From JAIBJN01 sp963775395 (GTDB taxonomy: Bacteria; Actinomycetota; Thermoleophilia; Gaiellales; Gaiellaceae), in assembly GCA_963775395.1 (NCBI GenBank), contig CAVZIX010000014.1, forward strand, positions 124,001 to 188,000: a stretch of DNA of 64,000 nt. Reading direction: 5' to 3'. The notes below the pieces were generated by a model. It searched no databases and was not told where the DNA came from. It saw only the letters and a list, made by a program, of their open reading frames with translations. Within the stretch, counting starts at the first letter, position 1, and every line of letters begins with the position of its first letter. The position numbers were made by a program, and so were the translations under genes. Of the stretch, positions 15,837 through 23,962 are shown in pieces.

Positions 15837-15861
15837 CGCCTTGCCCACCTAGCCCCTAGAA

Positions 15862-15882
15862 AAGGGCGTGAAAACACGCCTT
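15862..15882 (+). terminator. Weak hairpin after the hydrolase gene
   Basis: AAGGGCGTG and CACGCCTT pair around an AAAA loop with one bulged G. Probable terminator; it abuts the next promoter. Confidence 0.4.
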
Positions 15883-15908
15883 GAATCGTCCGGCGAAAGC
15901 TCTATAAA
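15881..15908 (+). promoter_or_regulatory. SigA-type promoter
   Basis: TTGAAT, 16-base spacer, TATAAA; 34 bases before the GTG start of the DUF4386-like gene. Confidence 0.5.
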
Positions 15909-15941
15909 TCGCGGTTGCCGTTCTACGAGGAAGGGGTCTTA

Positions 15942-16619
15942 GTGAGCTCTGACCAGAGAGCTGCGCGGATTTTCGGTGTGTTGTTCCTGATCACGTTCGT
16001 GACGTCGATTTCGGCGGTGCTTCTTTTCCAGCCGGTTCTCGACGATCCGGCCGGGTACATCGCCGGCGGCGGGAAGGACAACCAGCTCTACCTGGGAGCG
16101 TTCCTGGAGTTCCTTCTCATCATCGCGAACGTCGGCACGGCGGTCGTCCTCTACCCGATCGCAAAGCGGGCGGACAGAACCCTTGCAATCGGCTACGTGG
16201 CCGCGCGAATCATCGAGTGCGTCTTCCTGGCCGCCGGGATCATCTTCGTGCTCGGGGTCGTCAGCCTGCGCCAGGACTCTCCGGACGCAGGCGACCTCGC
16301 CGTCTCGCTCGCGCAGCTCAAGGACTGGACGTTCCTGTTCGGCCCCGGATTCACAGTCCCCTTCGGAAACGGGCTGATCCTCGGCTACCTGATGTACAAG
16401 TCCGGCCTCGTCCCGCGGCGCATGACCTACCTAGGACTGATCGGAGGGCCGCTCCTCCTGGTCGGGCAGCTCGGCGTGCTCTTCGACGTGTGGGACCCGA
16501 CCGGCCCGGCGGGCCTCCTGGTCGCCCCCGAGTTCTTCTGGGAGCTGTCGCTCGGCATCTACACGGCCATTTGGGGGTTCAAGGCGACGGCTCCGATCCT
16601 TGCTGCGAGGGCGCGATGA
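15942..16619 (+). CDS. DUF4386-type membrane protein
   Basis: 225 residues, six predicted membrane helices. The pattern ARIFGVLFLITFVTSI at the start, then LGAFLEFLLIIANVGTAVVL and YVAARIIECVFLAAGI, fits the DUF4386 family, whose function is unknown. I chose GTG 15942 because GAGGAAGGGG precedes it; the longer TTG start at 15915 has no such signal. Coupled to the next gene by a four-base overlap. Confidence 0.7.
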   Translation: MSSDQRAARIFGVLFLITFVTSISAVLLFQPVLDDPAGYIAGGGKDNQLYLGAFLEFLLIIANVGTAVVLYPIAKRADRTLAIGYVAARIIECVFLAAGIIFVLGVVSLRQDSPDAGDLAVSLAQLKDWTFLFGPGFTVPFGNGLILGYLMYKSGLVPRRMTYLGLIGGPLLLVGQLGVLFDVWDPTGPAGLLVAPEFFWELSLGIYTAIWGFKATAPILAARAR

Positions 16620-17347
16620 CGTCGCAACCCGCACCGCAAGCGACGTCCGGCCCGTCGGCTGATGGTCTCCCAGGGTCGTGGCAGCGGCTGCTCGCCTTGT
16701 CCGGTGTCGCGTTCGCAGTCCTCTTCCTCATCGGTTGGTTCGCGAGCGGTGGCGACGCGCCGGACTACACGGCGGCGGATCAGAACTGGACGAACTGGGC
16801 GGACGACAACCAGGCGAGGAGCGGCATCGGTGGATTCCTGACCCTGCTCGCAGGTGTCGCGTTTCTGCACTTCATGGGGGCGATCCGCAACGTGCTAGGG
16901 ACTGCGGAGACCTCTGTCCACGGCTCTGTGCAGCTCGCACGGGCCGCGTTCGCCGGCGGCCTCGTGGGCATCACGGGAATCGCAATGGCAATCGTTATTG
17001 TCGCCTCCGCGACCAGCGAGGGTGCCGACGCCGATCCTGTGGTGAGTAGAGCGGTGGCGACTGCGTCGGCCGGGCCGTTCCTGGTCGCCGCGATGGGCTT
17101 TGCCGCTCTCCTCGGCGCTGCTGGGCTGTTGACGCTGCGAACCGGAGTCTTCGCGCGTTGGACAGGCATCGTCGCGCTGGTCGGCGCGGTCGCGTTCCTC
17201 ATCACGTTCTTGGCGGTCGTCGCCGGCCTCGGCGAGGACAGCGTCTTCGGCTACGGCTTTCTTCCCGGGATCGCGGCACTCGTGATCTGGTCTATCGCGA
17301 CGAGCATCGCGAGCTACCGGGCACTGGCGCACACTCCGCCTTCGTGA
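16616..17347 (+). CDS. Six-helix membrane protein, unknown function
   Basis: 243 residues, ATG overlapping the previous stop. Hydrophobic helices at about 22-40, 65-85, 110-130, 145-170, 180-200 and 210-230. No catalytic motif recognised. Co-transcribed with the DUF4386-like gene, so probably works with it. Confidence 0.6.
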   Translation: MTSQPAPQATSGPSADGLPGSWQRLLALSGVAFAVLFLIGWFASGGDAPDYTAADQNWTNWADDNQARSGIGGFLTLLAGVAFLHFMGAIRNVLGTAETSVHGSVQLARAAFAGGLVGITGIAMAIVIVASATSEGADADPVVSRAVATASAGPFLVAAMGFAALLGAAGLLTLRTGVFARWTGIVALVGAVAFLITFLAVVAGLGEDSVFGYGFLPGIAALVIWSIATSIASYRALAHTPPS

Positions 17348-17389
17348 TCCGTTCGACAGTGCGTTCCCGAGGTTCTTGGAAGGCACCCT

Positions 17390-17674
17390 TCAGGATCCGA
17401 GTTCGCGCTCGAGCGTGGTCGCCAGCCCAGCCTGCACGTCGTGGGCCCAGTCCGAGTCGCGATCGTCATCGACCGAATAGGCGAGCTCCCACATGAATGT
17501 GACGACGTCGGGGTCGCTCGAGCCGCCCTCGCCCGGTGCGTAGATCGAAAGGCTGAAGATCGCGGTTCCTTCCGGCTTGTTGCGAAGCAGGCTTCCGGCC
17601 GCGGCGTCGAGAGCGTCCTCGCGAGTGAGACCCGGCGGAGCTTGAACCACGCACGCTGCCGCGGAGTCTCCCAC
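17390..17674 (-). CDS. Small protein of unknown function, possibly frameshifted
   Basis: 94 residues, GTG start, ending TFMWELAYSVDDDRDSDWAHD. In another frame just upstream, a credible N-terminus begins at ATG 17730 (MAGEEHFPSSVTYSDPVTEW), suggesting that a frameshift near 17670 split one longer gene. No family recognised. Confidence 0.4.
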   Translation of the reverse strand: MGDSAAACVVQAPPGLTREDALDAAAGSLLRNKPEGTAIFSLSIYAPGEGGSSDPDVVTFMWELAYSVDDDRDSDWAHDVQAGLATTLERELGS

Positions 17675-17686
17675 TCAGTCACGGGG

Positions 17687-18139
17687 TCACTGTAGGTGAC
17701 GGAGCTTGGAAAATGCTCTTCGCCCGCCATCGCGACGCGCTAACCCCCATGATGCGGTTTCTTGCGGTGACCGACTCTGCCCTCCTTGACTGAAGAACTG
17801 GAAGATGAAGCCGATGTGCTTGCGCCGGAGCTTCGTCAGCTCAGTGTCGTGGAGCTGCGTGATGTCGGTGCCCGCGATCGTGACCCCGCCGGCAGTCGGT
17901 CGGTCGAGCCCGGCGAGGATGTGCATCAGCGTCGACTTGCCGGAGCCCGACGGCCCCATCACGGCGGTCAGCCTGCCCTGGGCGACGTCGAGCGAGACGC
18001 CGCGAAGCGCGTCCACCGCGGTGTCGCCCTCCCCGAAGCGGCGGGTGACGTCCGTTGCCGTGACGACCGCGAGCGAGGCGCCGTTGCGCTGACCGTTCCG
18101 AGTGTCCTGCTGTTCCTTCTGAACCGGGTTGGTCTGCAT
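17687..18139 (-). pseudogene. Truncated ABC transporter ATPase (LolD/MacB type)
   Basis: The first 115 residues are a normal ABC ATPase: TRRFGEGDTAVDALRGVSL, Walker A GPSGSGKS, then LRRKHIGFIFQFF with the Q-loop. After FQFF (about 17791) the family sequence stops and unrelated residues follow. The signature LSGGQ, Walker B and H-loop are missing, and no permease follows. It is the last gene of the minus-strand membrane operon, so the operon's end was cut off, probably when the island formed. Confidence 0.8.
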
Positions 18140-18163
18140 GGCTTGGCTCCTTGTGTCTCGTGT

Positions 18164-19486
18164 TCAGTTCCGGTCGAGCAACGCCTTGTCGAAGAACGCG
18201 ACGACCCGCCGTTCGTACTCGTCGGGGGCGGCGTCGATCGCGCCCGTGTGTCCGCCGGGTGCCTCCCAGACCTCCTTGGGCCCTGTCGCCGCGTCGTAGA
18301 ACTGCCGGCTGATCGTCTCTCCGCCCTGTCCCTCGGCCGAGTAGATGACGAAGAGCGGCTCCGAGATGTCGGAGCTGAGATCGATGAGGCTCGGGGGCGG
18401 GAGATCGCTCGCGAAGATCGACGTGCCTAGCGTGGCGATGCCGAAGATCTCGGTCATGATCACCTTGACCGAGCCGGGAACGTGCACCGCCTCGCGCACG
18501 GACCGAACGCCCGCGCCCTCGGAGACGACCGCCGCCAGAGAGTCCGTTTCCGCGGCGGCTTGCAGCATGACCTCGCCGCCGACGGAGAGCCCGACGCCGC
18601 CGATGCGATTCGGGTCCACGTCCGAACGAGTCTGGAGATACGAGACCGCGGCTTCGACGTCGCGCGTCCCTCGCCAGCCGAACGCGTTCGGATCGCCTTC
18701 GCTCTCCCCCTCGCCACGCCGGTCGAAGAGCAGCACGCCGTACCCGTGCTCCGCGAGCACGCGGGCCGGCTTCTGGGAGCCCTTGCGCCCTGGGAACGAG
18801 ATTACGGCCGCGCCGTTCTTGGAGGGTACGTACCAGCCCTCCAGCCGCAGGCCGTCGCTCGTCGTGAAGCTGACCTCCTCGAACGCCGCACCGAGCTGTG
18901 GCTCCGGGACGTACGCGCGCGCCGCGTGGGTGAGGACGTACGACTCGGCCAGGGGGTACAGACCGAAGTAGAGGACGAGGAAGGCGCCGACCGCTAGGAG
19001 CGCCCGCCGCACGTAGCGCCAGATCAGGCTGCCGCCCTTCCGCGAGCGCCAGAGCGTCACGAGGCCGATGCCGATCAGAAGGAAGCCGGCGGGGATCGCC
19101 AGGAGCCCGGTGTAGTCGTCTCCCGAGGGCCCGTTCTCGCGCGTGTAATAGCCGGCCTCGCCGATGCCCATCACGACCGTGAAGATCCCGAAGCCGATGG
19201 CGAGCGTCGCGCGGGCGCCGGGCCGTAGCCGCGGATAGGCCCAGGCTGCGAGCACGAACAGCGCGGTCTGCACGAGGCCCCCGACGAGGTGATCCCCTGC
19301 CGAGGTTCCCGGCTGCGGCTGGAGGAAGTTGTCGTCAACGACGTGGAGCGCCGCGATGCCGAGCGCGAGCCGCGCAAGGCCCGACTCGGTCCGCAAGAAG
19401 GCGCCGGCACGCGAGAGAGCGGCCCGCCAGCCGGCTCGCGTGGCGAGCGACTCGTCTCTCGGCGGCGAGACCGTGTGCTCAGCCAT
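18164..19486 (-). CDS. Membrane-anchored alpha/beta hydrolase
   Basis: 440 residues from the ATG at 19486. About four membrane helices in the first 190 residues are followed by a serine hydrolase domain: LLFDRRGEGES, GVGLSVGGE (nucleophile Ser) and GGHTGAID (His). The ATG overlaps the upstream stop (ATGGCTGA). Full-length relative of 14727-15836. Substrate unknown; the outward- or membrane-facing hydrolase beside an MMPL transporter could act on lipids. Confidence 0.75.
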   Translation of the reverse strand: MAEHTVSPPRDESLATRAGWRAALSRAGAFLRTESGLARLALGIAALHVVDDNFLQPQPGTSAGDHLVGGLVQTALFVLAAWAYPRLRPGARATLAIGFGIFTVVMGIGEAGYYTRENGPSGDDYTGLLAIPAGFLLIGIGLVTLWRSRKGGSLIWRYVRRALLAVGAFLVLYFGLYPLAESYVLTHAARAYVPEPQLGAAFEEVSFTTSDGLRLEGWYVPSKNGAAVISFPGRKGSQKPARVLAEHGYGVLLFDRRGEGESEGDPNAFGWRGTRDVEAAVSYLQTRSDVDPNRIGGVGLSVGGEVMLQAAAETDSLAAVVSEGAGVRSVREAVHVPGSVKVIMTEIFGIATLGTSIFASDLPPPSLIDLSSDISEPLFVIYSAEGQGGETISRQFYDAATGPKEVWEAPGGHTGAIDAAPDEYERRVVAFFDKALLDRN

Positions 19487-20213
19487 CGGAGGCCTGCCCG
19501 CTCTCGAGTGCCGGTCGCCGCCGTCGCGCGCCGAAGTAGATGAGAGTCGCACCCCCGATGAGGACGAGGAAGCCCACCACGAGGAAGGCGATCGCAACCC
19601 AGACGAGGGACGAGATACGGGCTCCGAACTGCGCGTCGACGGTGACGTCGCGGGAGCCGTCGGCGTTCATTGCCACCGCGGACCACTCGCCCTCCTCGAG
19701 GGGCCAGGTGATCGTCTGCGTCCCCGAGCCGCTTGCCTCGACGCGCCAGAAGTCCTGCTCGGTGGGCGGCGCCGGTTGAGCGCTCCCCTCCACCCGGCGA
19801 TAGGTCACCGAGAAGGGATCAGCGTCGATATCCGTGATCTGGTCGTATCGAGCACCGGCGAGATATCGCTCGACATCGCTTGCCCGGGCGATGCCGATGA
19901 AGACGGGCTGTGCCGAGCTCGCCTGGACGCGTGCCGTGGCGAAGCGGTCGCCGAACCAGCCTGGAACGTCGCCGTCGACGTCGAGGCTCTCCGAGGCGAT
20001 CGCATACGAGCTCGACGAGAGCTGGTGCGTGGCGGTCGTGAAGTAGCCGGAGGAGTCGCGCTCACCGAGCGCCCACAGGCCGACGCCGCCGCCTGCGAGG
20101 AAGGCGAGCGCGATGAGGACGACGATGCTGCCGAAAACGAGCAGAAGCACCCGCTTTGCCCCGAAGGGCTCGGACGGCTGTTCGGCACGAACGGGAGCGG
20201 TGGCTGTGTTCAT
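19479..20213 (-). CDS. Two-helix membrane protein of unknown function
   Basis: 244 residues: one helix at about 21-46, a 140-residue extracytoplasmic domain (SSGYFTTATHQLSSSSYAIA, VFIGIARASDVERYL) and a second helix at 205-230. Commonly found in actinobacteria near MMPL genes, in my recollection. Coupled to the hydrolase gene downstream. Confidence 0.6.
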   Translation of the reverse strand: MNTATAPVRAEQPSEPFGAKRVLLLVFGSIVVLIALAFLAGGGVGLWALGERDSSGYFTTATHQLSSSSYAIASESLDVDGDVPGWFGDRFATARVQASSAQPVFIGIARASDVERYLAGARYDQITDIDADPFSVTYRRVEGSAQPAPPTEQDFWRVEASGSGTQTITWPLEEGEWSAVAMNADGSRDVTVDAQFGARISSLVWVAIAFLVVGFLVLIGGATLIYFGARRRRPALESGQASDG

Positions 20214-20272
20214 GGACGATCCCTCCTAGGAACGCGGCGCGACCGCCGAGGGCGGCCGCGCCGCGCTATGGA

Positions 20273-22561
20273 CTACCTGCCGGTCGGAGACGGGACGGGA
20301 GGTGCCTTGTGGATTTCGTCCGAGCCGTGGTCGAGGTGAGGAAGCCACTCGAGCCACCGGGGGAGGTACCAGTTCCAGTCGCCGAGCAGCTTCATCGTGG
20401 CTGGGAGGAGCACGGCGCGGACGATGGTCGCGTCGATGAGGATCGCCGCTGCGAGCCCGACGCCGAACTGCTTGAAGATCAGCATCGAGAGGGTGGCGAA
20501 GACCGCGAAGACGCAGACCATCACGATCGCCGCACTGGTCACCACTCCGGCCGTCGTCTTGATCCCATGGGTGATCGCCGCCTCGGTGCTCATGCCACGG
20601 TCGTAGGCCTCGCGGATGCGGCTGATGATGAACACGTGGTAGTCCATCGAGAGCCCGAAGAGGATCACGAACATGAAGATGGGCAGGAACGAGTCGATGC
20701 CGGCCGTGGAATCGAAGCCGAGGATCCCCTTGCCCCAGCCGTGCTGGAAGACGAGCACCATCACGCCGTACGCGGCAGCGATGGAGAGCAGGTTGAGGAC
20801 GATCGCCTTGAACGCGATCACGAGCGATCGGAACGCGAACAGCATGAGCAGGAACGCCAACAGGAGCACGAATCCGAACACGAGCGGCGCGACCGAGGCG
20901 AGCTTGTCGTTGAAGTCCTTCGACTGCGCGGTCATCCCGGTCACTCCGACCTCGGCGTTCGGAAGCGCACCGACGGTCGTGGGGACAATCTCGTCCCGGA
21001 GCGTCGCGAGCGCCGCCTCCGAGGCTGCGTCCGTGCCCTTGCCGTCGACGGGGATCGCGATGGTCGCAATCGTCCCGCTCTCGTTCACGTCGATCGTGAT
21101 GGGCTCATGCATCTGCCCGGTCGAGAGCGCCCGCCACTCGAGCTGGCCGATCGCTTCCTGCACCGCGGGCGCGCTGACGTCCGGCGCCTTGACGACGACG
21201 CCGGCGGGGATCTCGTTCCCCGGGAACGACTCCTGGATCCGGTTGTACGTCTGGACCGCAGGCAGGTTCTGCGGGAACGCCTCGACGCCGGCCTGGACCG
21301 TGCGCAGCTGCAGCGCCGGGACGGCGAGCGCCAGCAGAAGCCCAGCCGAGAGGACGAGGGAGATCACGGGCCTCTTCAGGACCGCTCCGACGATCCTTCC
21401 CCAGATCCGGCCCTCGCCGTCATCACGTCGAAGCCGGCCGACGAAGGGCACCCGGCCTCGGTCCACCCTGTCGCCGAGCCAGGAGAGCGTGGCCGGGAGG
21501 ACCGTGAGCGATCCCAGCATGGCCACTGCGACCACGAGGATGGTGCCCACGGCGAACGCGGACATGCCCTGGACGCCGGCGAGGAACATGCCGGACATGG
21601 CGATGATGACCGTCAGCCCGGAGATGAGCACCGAGCGGCCGGATGTCGCCGCCGCTGCCTCGAGCGCCGCCTCTTCGCTGCGTCCTGCAGCCCGCTCCTC
21701 GCGTTCGCGCTTCAAGTAGAACATCGAGTAGTCGACGCCCACCGCGAGCCCGATTAGCAGGATCAGCTCGTAGGTCACCTCGTCGATCGGGATCAGGGAG
21801 CTCGGCAGCGCGACCAGGCCGAACGTGGCGATGATGGCCGTAAGCGCGAGCAGGAGCGGGATGCCGGCCGCGACGAGCGCGCCGAAGACGACGATGAGGA
21901 TGATGAGCGTCACCGGGATGGACAGCAGCCCGGCCTTCTTGAGGTCGTCCATGAAGGCGCCCTCGACCTCCTTGTCCGCACTGACGCCGAACGAACCGAT
22001 GAACACGTCGGGATTGGCGGTCTTCGCTTCGTCGACTGCGGCGATGACGGGGTCGATCTTCGTGACGGCGTCGTCGGGATCGCCGCGGATCTCGAAGTCG
22101 ATGAGCGCTGCATGCCCGGCTTGGCCGATCTGGCCGGCGTTCTCGGGATCGAGCGGCGACTGGACGTCCATGACGACGTCCACGGCGGAGACCTTGGCGA
22201 TCACGTCTTCGACCGCAGCTGTGAACGCCGGATCCTTGACGGTGAGCGTGTCGCTCTGGACGAGCACGCTCTCCCCGGCCGGCTGCACGAATTCCTCGTG
22301 GAGCAGCTTGTCGATGCGGCCCGACTCGCCCACGCCGGAGGTGGCTTGTTCGATCTGGGTGGTGCCGCTGACGATGCCGAGTGCGAAGGCGACGACGACG
22401 AAGCCGAGCCAGCCGAAGATCGCGGTCTTGCGGTGCTGCGCGCTCCAGCGGCCCATCCGGCCGGCGAGGTTCGTGGGATGGCTTGCTTCGTCCGGTGGCT
22501 CGACGCGATTCTCCGGAGCGTTCGGCTCGTCGGGCTCGTTCTGGATGATCGGGGTCTTCAT
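20273..22561 (-). CDS. MMPL-family RND transporter
   Basis: 762 residues from the ATG at 22561, preceded by GAGGAG. Twelve helices in the MMPL layout: helix 1 at 48-70, a large periplasmic loop, five helices with GVDYSMFYLKREREERAAG (the conserved Asp-Tyr pair used for proton relay), a second loop and a last block with GLSMDYHVFIISRIREAYDRG. This family exports lipids, siderophores or drugs across the actinobacterial membrane. Cargo here is not evident. Confidence 0.88.
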   Translation of the reverse strand: MKTPIIQNEPDEPNAPENRVEPPDEASHPTNLAGRMGRWSAQHRKTAIFGWLGFVVVAFALGIVSGTTQIEQATSGVGESGRIDKLLHEEFVQPAGESVLVQSDTLTVKDPAFTAAVEDVIAKVSAVDVVMDVQSPLDPENAGQIGQAGHAALIDFEIRGDPDDAVTKIDPVIAAVDEAKTANPDVFIGSFGVSADKEVEGAFMDDLKKAGLLSIPVTLIILIVVFGALVAAGIPLLLALTAIIATFGLVALPSSLIPIDEVTYELILLIGLAVGVDYSMFYLKREREERAAGRSEEAALEAAAATSGRSVLISGLTVIIAMSGMFLAGVQGMSAFAVGTILVVAVAMLGSLTVLPATLSWLGDRVDRGRVPFVGRLRRDDGEGRIWGRIVGAVLKRPVISLVLSAGLLLALAVPALQLRTVQAGVEAFPQNLPAVQTYNRIQESFPGNEIPAGVVVKAPDVSAPAVQEAIGQLEWRALSTGQMHEPITIDVNESGTIATIAIPVDGKGTDAASEAALATLRDEIVPTTVGALPNAEVGVTGMTAQSKDFNDKLASVAPLVFGFVLLLAFLLMLFAFRSLVIAFKAIVLNLLSIAAAYGVMVLVFQHGWGKGILGFDSTAGIDSFLPIFMFVILFGLSMDYHVFIISRIREAYDRGMSTEAAITHGIKTTAGVVTSAAIVMVCVFAVFATLSMLIFKQFGVGLAAAILIDATIVRAVLLPATMKLLGDWNWYLPRWLEWLPHLDHGSDEIHKAPPVPSPTGR

Positions 22562-22572
22562 CGCTGCTCCTC

Positions 22573-23229
22573 TCAGAAGGCGGTTGTCGGTTCGCCGATG
22601 ACGGCGGGCTCCGGCCGAGCCAGGAGCGCCCACCGGCGCTCGATCAGCACGGCGGCGGCCGCAAAGCACACGAGCGCGGCCGGGCCGATGGGCGGTGGAT
22701 GAATGGCGAAGAGGGCGGTGAGGCCGACGAGCAGGGTCAGCGGCCAGCCGGCCCCGGAACGCCGGAAGGCCACCGCAGCCGCAATCATCGCGACCATCCA
22801 GCCCAAGAGACCGAGGGCGAGCGAGACCGACATCGGGTCGCCGAGGATGTTGTCCTCGTTGTAGTACTGGATGGCGTCGGCGACGACTGCCTGCTCAGCG
22901 GCGGGCAGGCCGTTCGCGTACTCGGCGAGGACGCCCGTCCCGAGCCCGACCGTCACCTCGTAGGCGGTGTAGAAGACGAGAAAGACGATCAGGGCGACCC
23001 GGCTCACGGTCGCGGCGCGGCTCTGCAGGCCCCTCAGGAACAGGAACACGGCCAGTGCCATCAGAGGGGTGAACAGGAGGAACGTCGTGTGCACGAAGAT
23101 CCAGCCGCCGACGTCGTGGCGGATGCCCTCGTAGACGCCGTGCTCGCCGCCCGGCGGGTGGAACCAGAGCACGACCGCAAGCGCCAGCGGGGTCACGACC
23201 AGAAATGCGCGGCGGAGGCTGACGACCAT
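22573..23229 (-). CDS. Membrane protein of unknown function
   Basis: 218 residues with about six helices (LVVTPLALAVVLWF, FTPLMALAVFLFL, LIVFLVFYTAYEV and others). ATG 23229 preferred; a GTG at 23247 is also possible. First gene of the minus-strand MMPL operon, 11 bases before the transporter start. Confidence 0.6.
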   Translation of the reverse strand: MVVSLRRAFLVVTPLALAVVLWFHPPGGEHGVYEGIRHDVGGWIFVHTTFLLFTPLMALAVFLFLRGLQSRAATVSRVALIVFLVFYTAYEVTVGLGTGVLAEYANGLPAAEQAVVADAIQYYNEDNILGDPMSVSLALGLLGWMVAMIAAAVAFRRSGAGWPLTLLVGLTALFAIHPPPIGPAALVCFAAAAVLIERRWALLARPEPAVIGEPTTAF

Positions 23230-23317
23230 GGCCTTCGACGCTCCCACACGCCATCGGCGTACGGAAGGCGGGAAACTGGCCGTTTCGGGGGTCGGTTTTC
23301 TGGTGTTCGCGCTCCGC

Positions 23318-23962
23318 CTAGGCGCGGAGGTAGAGAAGCACCGCGAGCACGCGGCGCGAGTCGGTCGCGCCGGAGGGCAGGCCGAGCTTGCCGAAGATGC
23401 TCGAGACGTACTTCTCGACGGCGCGCAGCGAGATGACCAGCTTGTCGGCGATCCCCTGGTTGGAGCGACCCTCTGCCATGAGCTCGAGCACCTCGAGCTC
23501 GCGCGGCGTGAGCTCGGCGAGCGGGTCCTCGCTCCGGTGCCTCGAGAGCAGCGTCGAGACGATGATCGGGTCGATCGCCGAGCCGCCTTCCGCGACGCGG
23601 TGCACGGCGGCGATGAAATCCTTGACGTCGCTGATGCGGTCCTTGAGCAGGTAGCCGGCCCCGTCGGCCGAGTCGGCGAGCAGCTTCATCGCGAGGCCGA
23701 CCTCCACGTACTGCGAGAGCACGAGCACGCCTACCGAAGGATGGCTCGCCCGGATCTCCAGAGCGGCCTGCATTCCCTCGTCGTGGTGAGTCGGCGGAAG
23801 CCGGATGTCGACGATCGCCACGTCCGGCGAATGGCTGCGCACCTTGACGAGGAGCTCCTCGGCGGTTTCGCAACTGCCGACGACGTCGAGGCCGTTCTTT
23901 GCCAGAAGCTGGGTGAGCCCCTCGCGCAGGAGGACGCTGTCCTCGGCGATCACGACCCGCAT
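23318..23962 (-). CDS. LuxR/NarL-type response regulator
   Basis: 214 residues. Receiver domain: acidic pair ED at 7-8, phospho-acceptor Asp in VAIVDIRLPP, Lys in GYLLKDR. C-terminal LuxR helix-turn-helix: LTPRELEVLELMAEGRSNQGIA and RAVEKYVSSIFGKL. Overlaps the kinase gene by 13 bases, forming a two-component system; the downstream MMPL operon runs in the same direction and could be a target. Confidence 0.92.
   Translation of the reverse strand: MRVVIAEDSVLLREGLTQLLAKNGLDVVGSCETAEELLVKVRSHSPDVAIVDIRLPPTHHDEGMQAALEIRASHPSVGVLVLSQYVEVGLAMKLLADSADGAGYLLKDRISDVKDFIAAVHRVAEGGSAIDPIIVSTLLSRHRSEDPLAELTPRELEVLELMAEGRSNQGIADKLVISLRAVEKYVSSIFGKLGLPSGATDSRRVLAVLLYLRA

Noticed and set aside
16217..17347. 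376-codon ORF start for the membrane protein
   Set aside because: Its first 130 codons run out of frame through the DUF4386-like gene; the real start is ATG 16616.
20156..21757. 533-codon plus-strand ORF across the MMPL gene
   Set aside because: Arg/Glu/His-rich shadow of a clear transporter.
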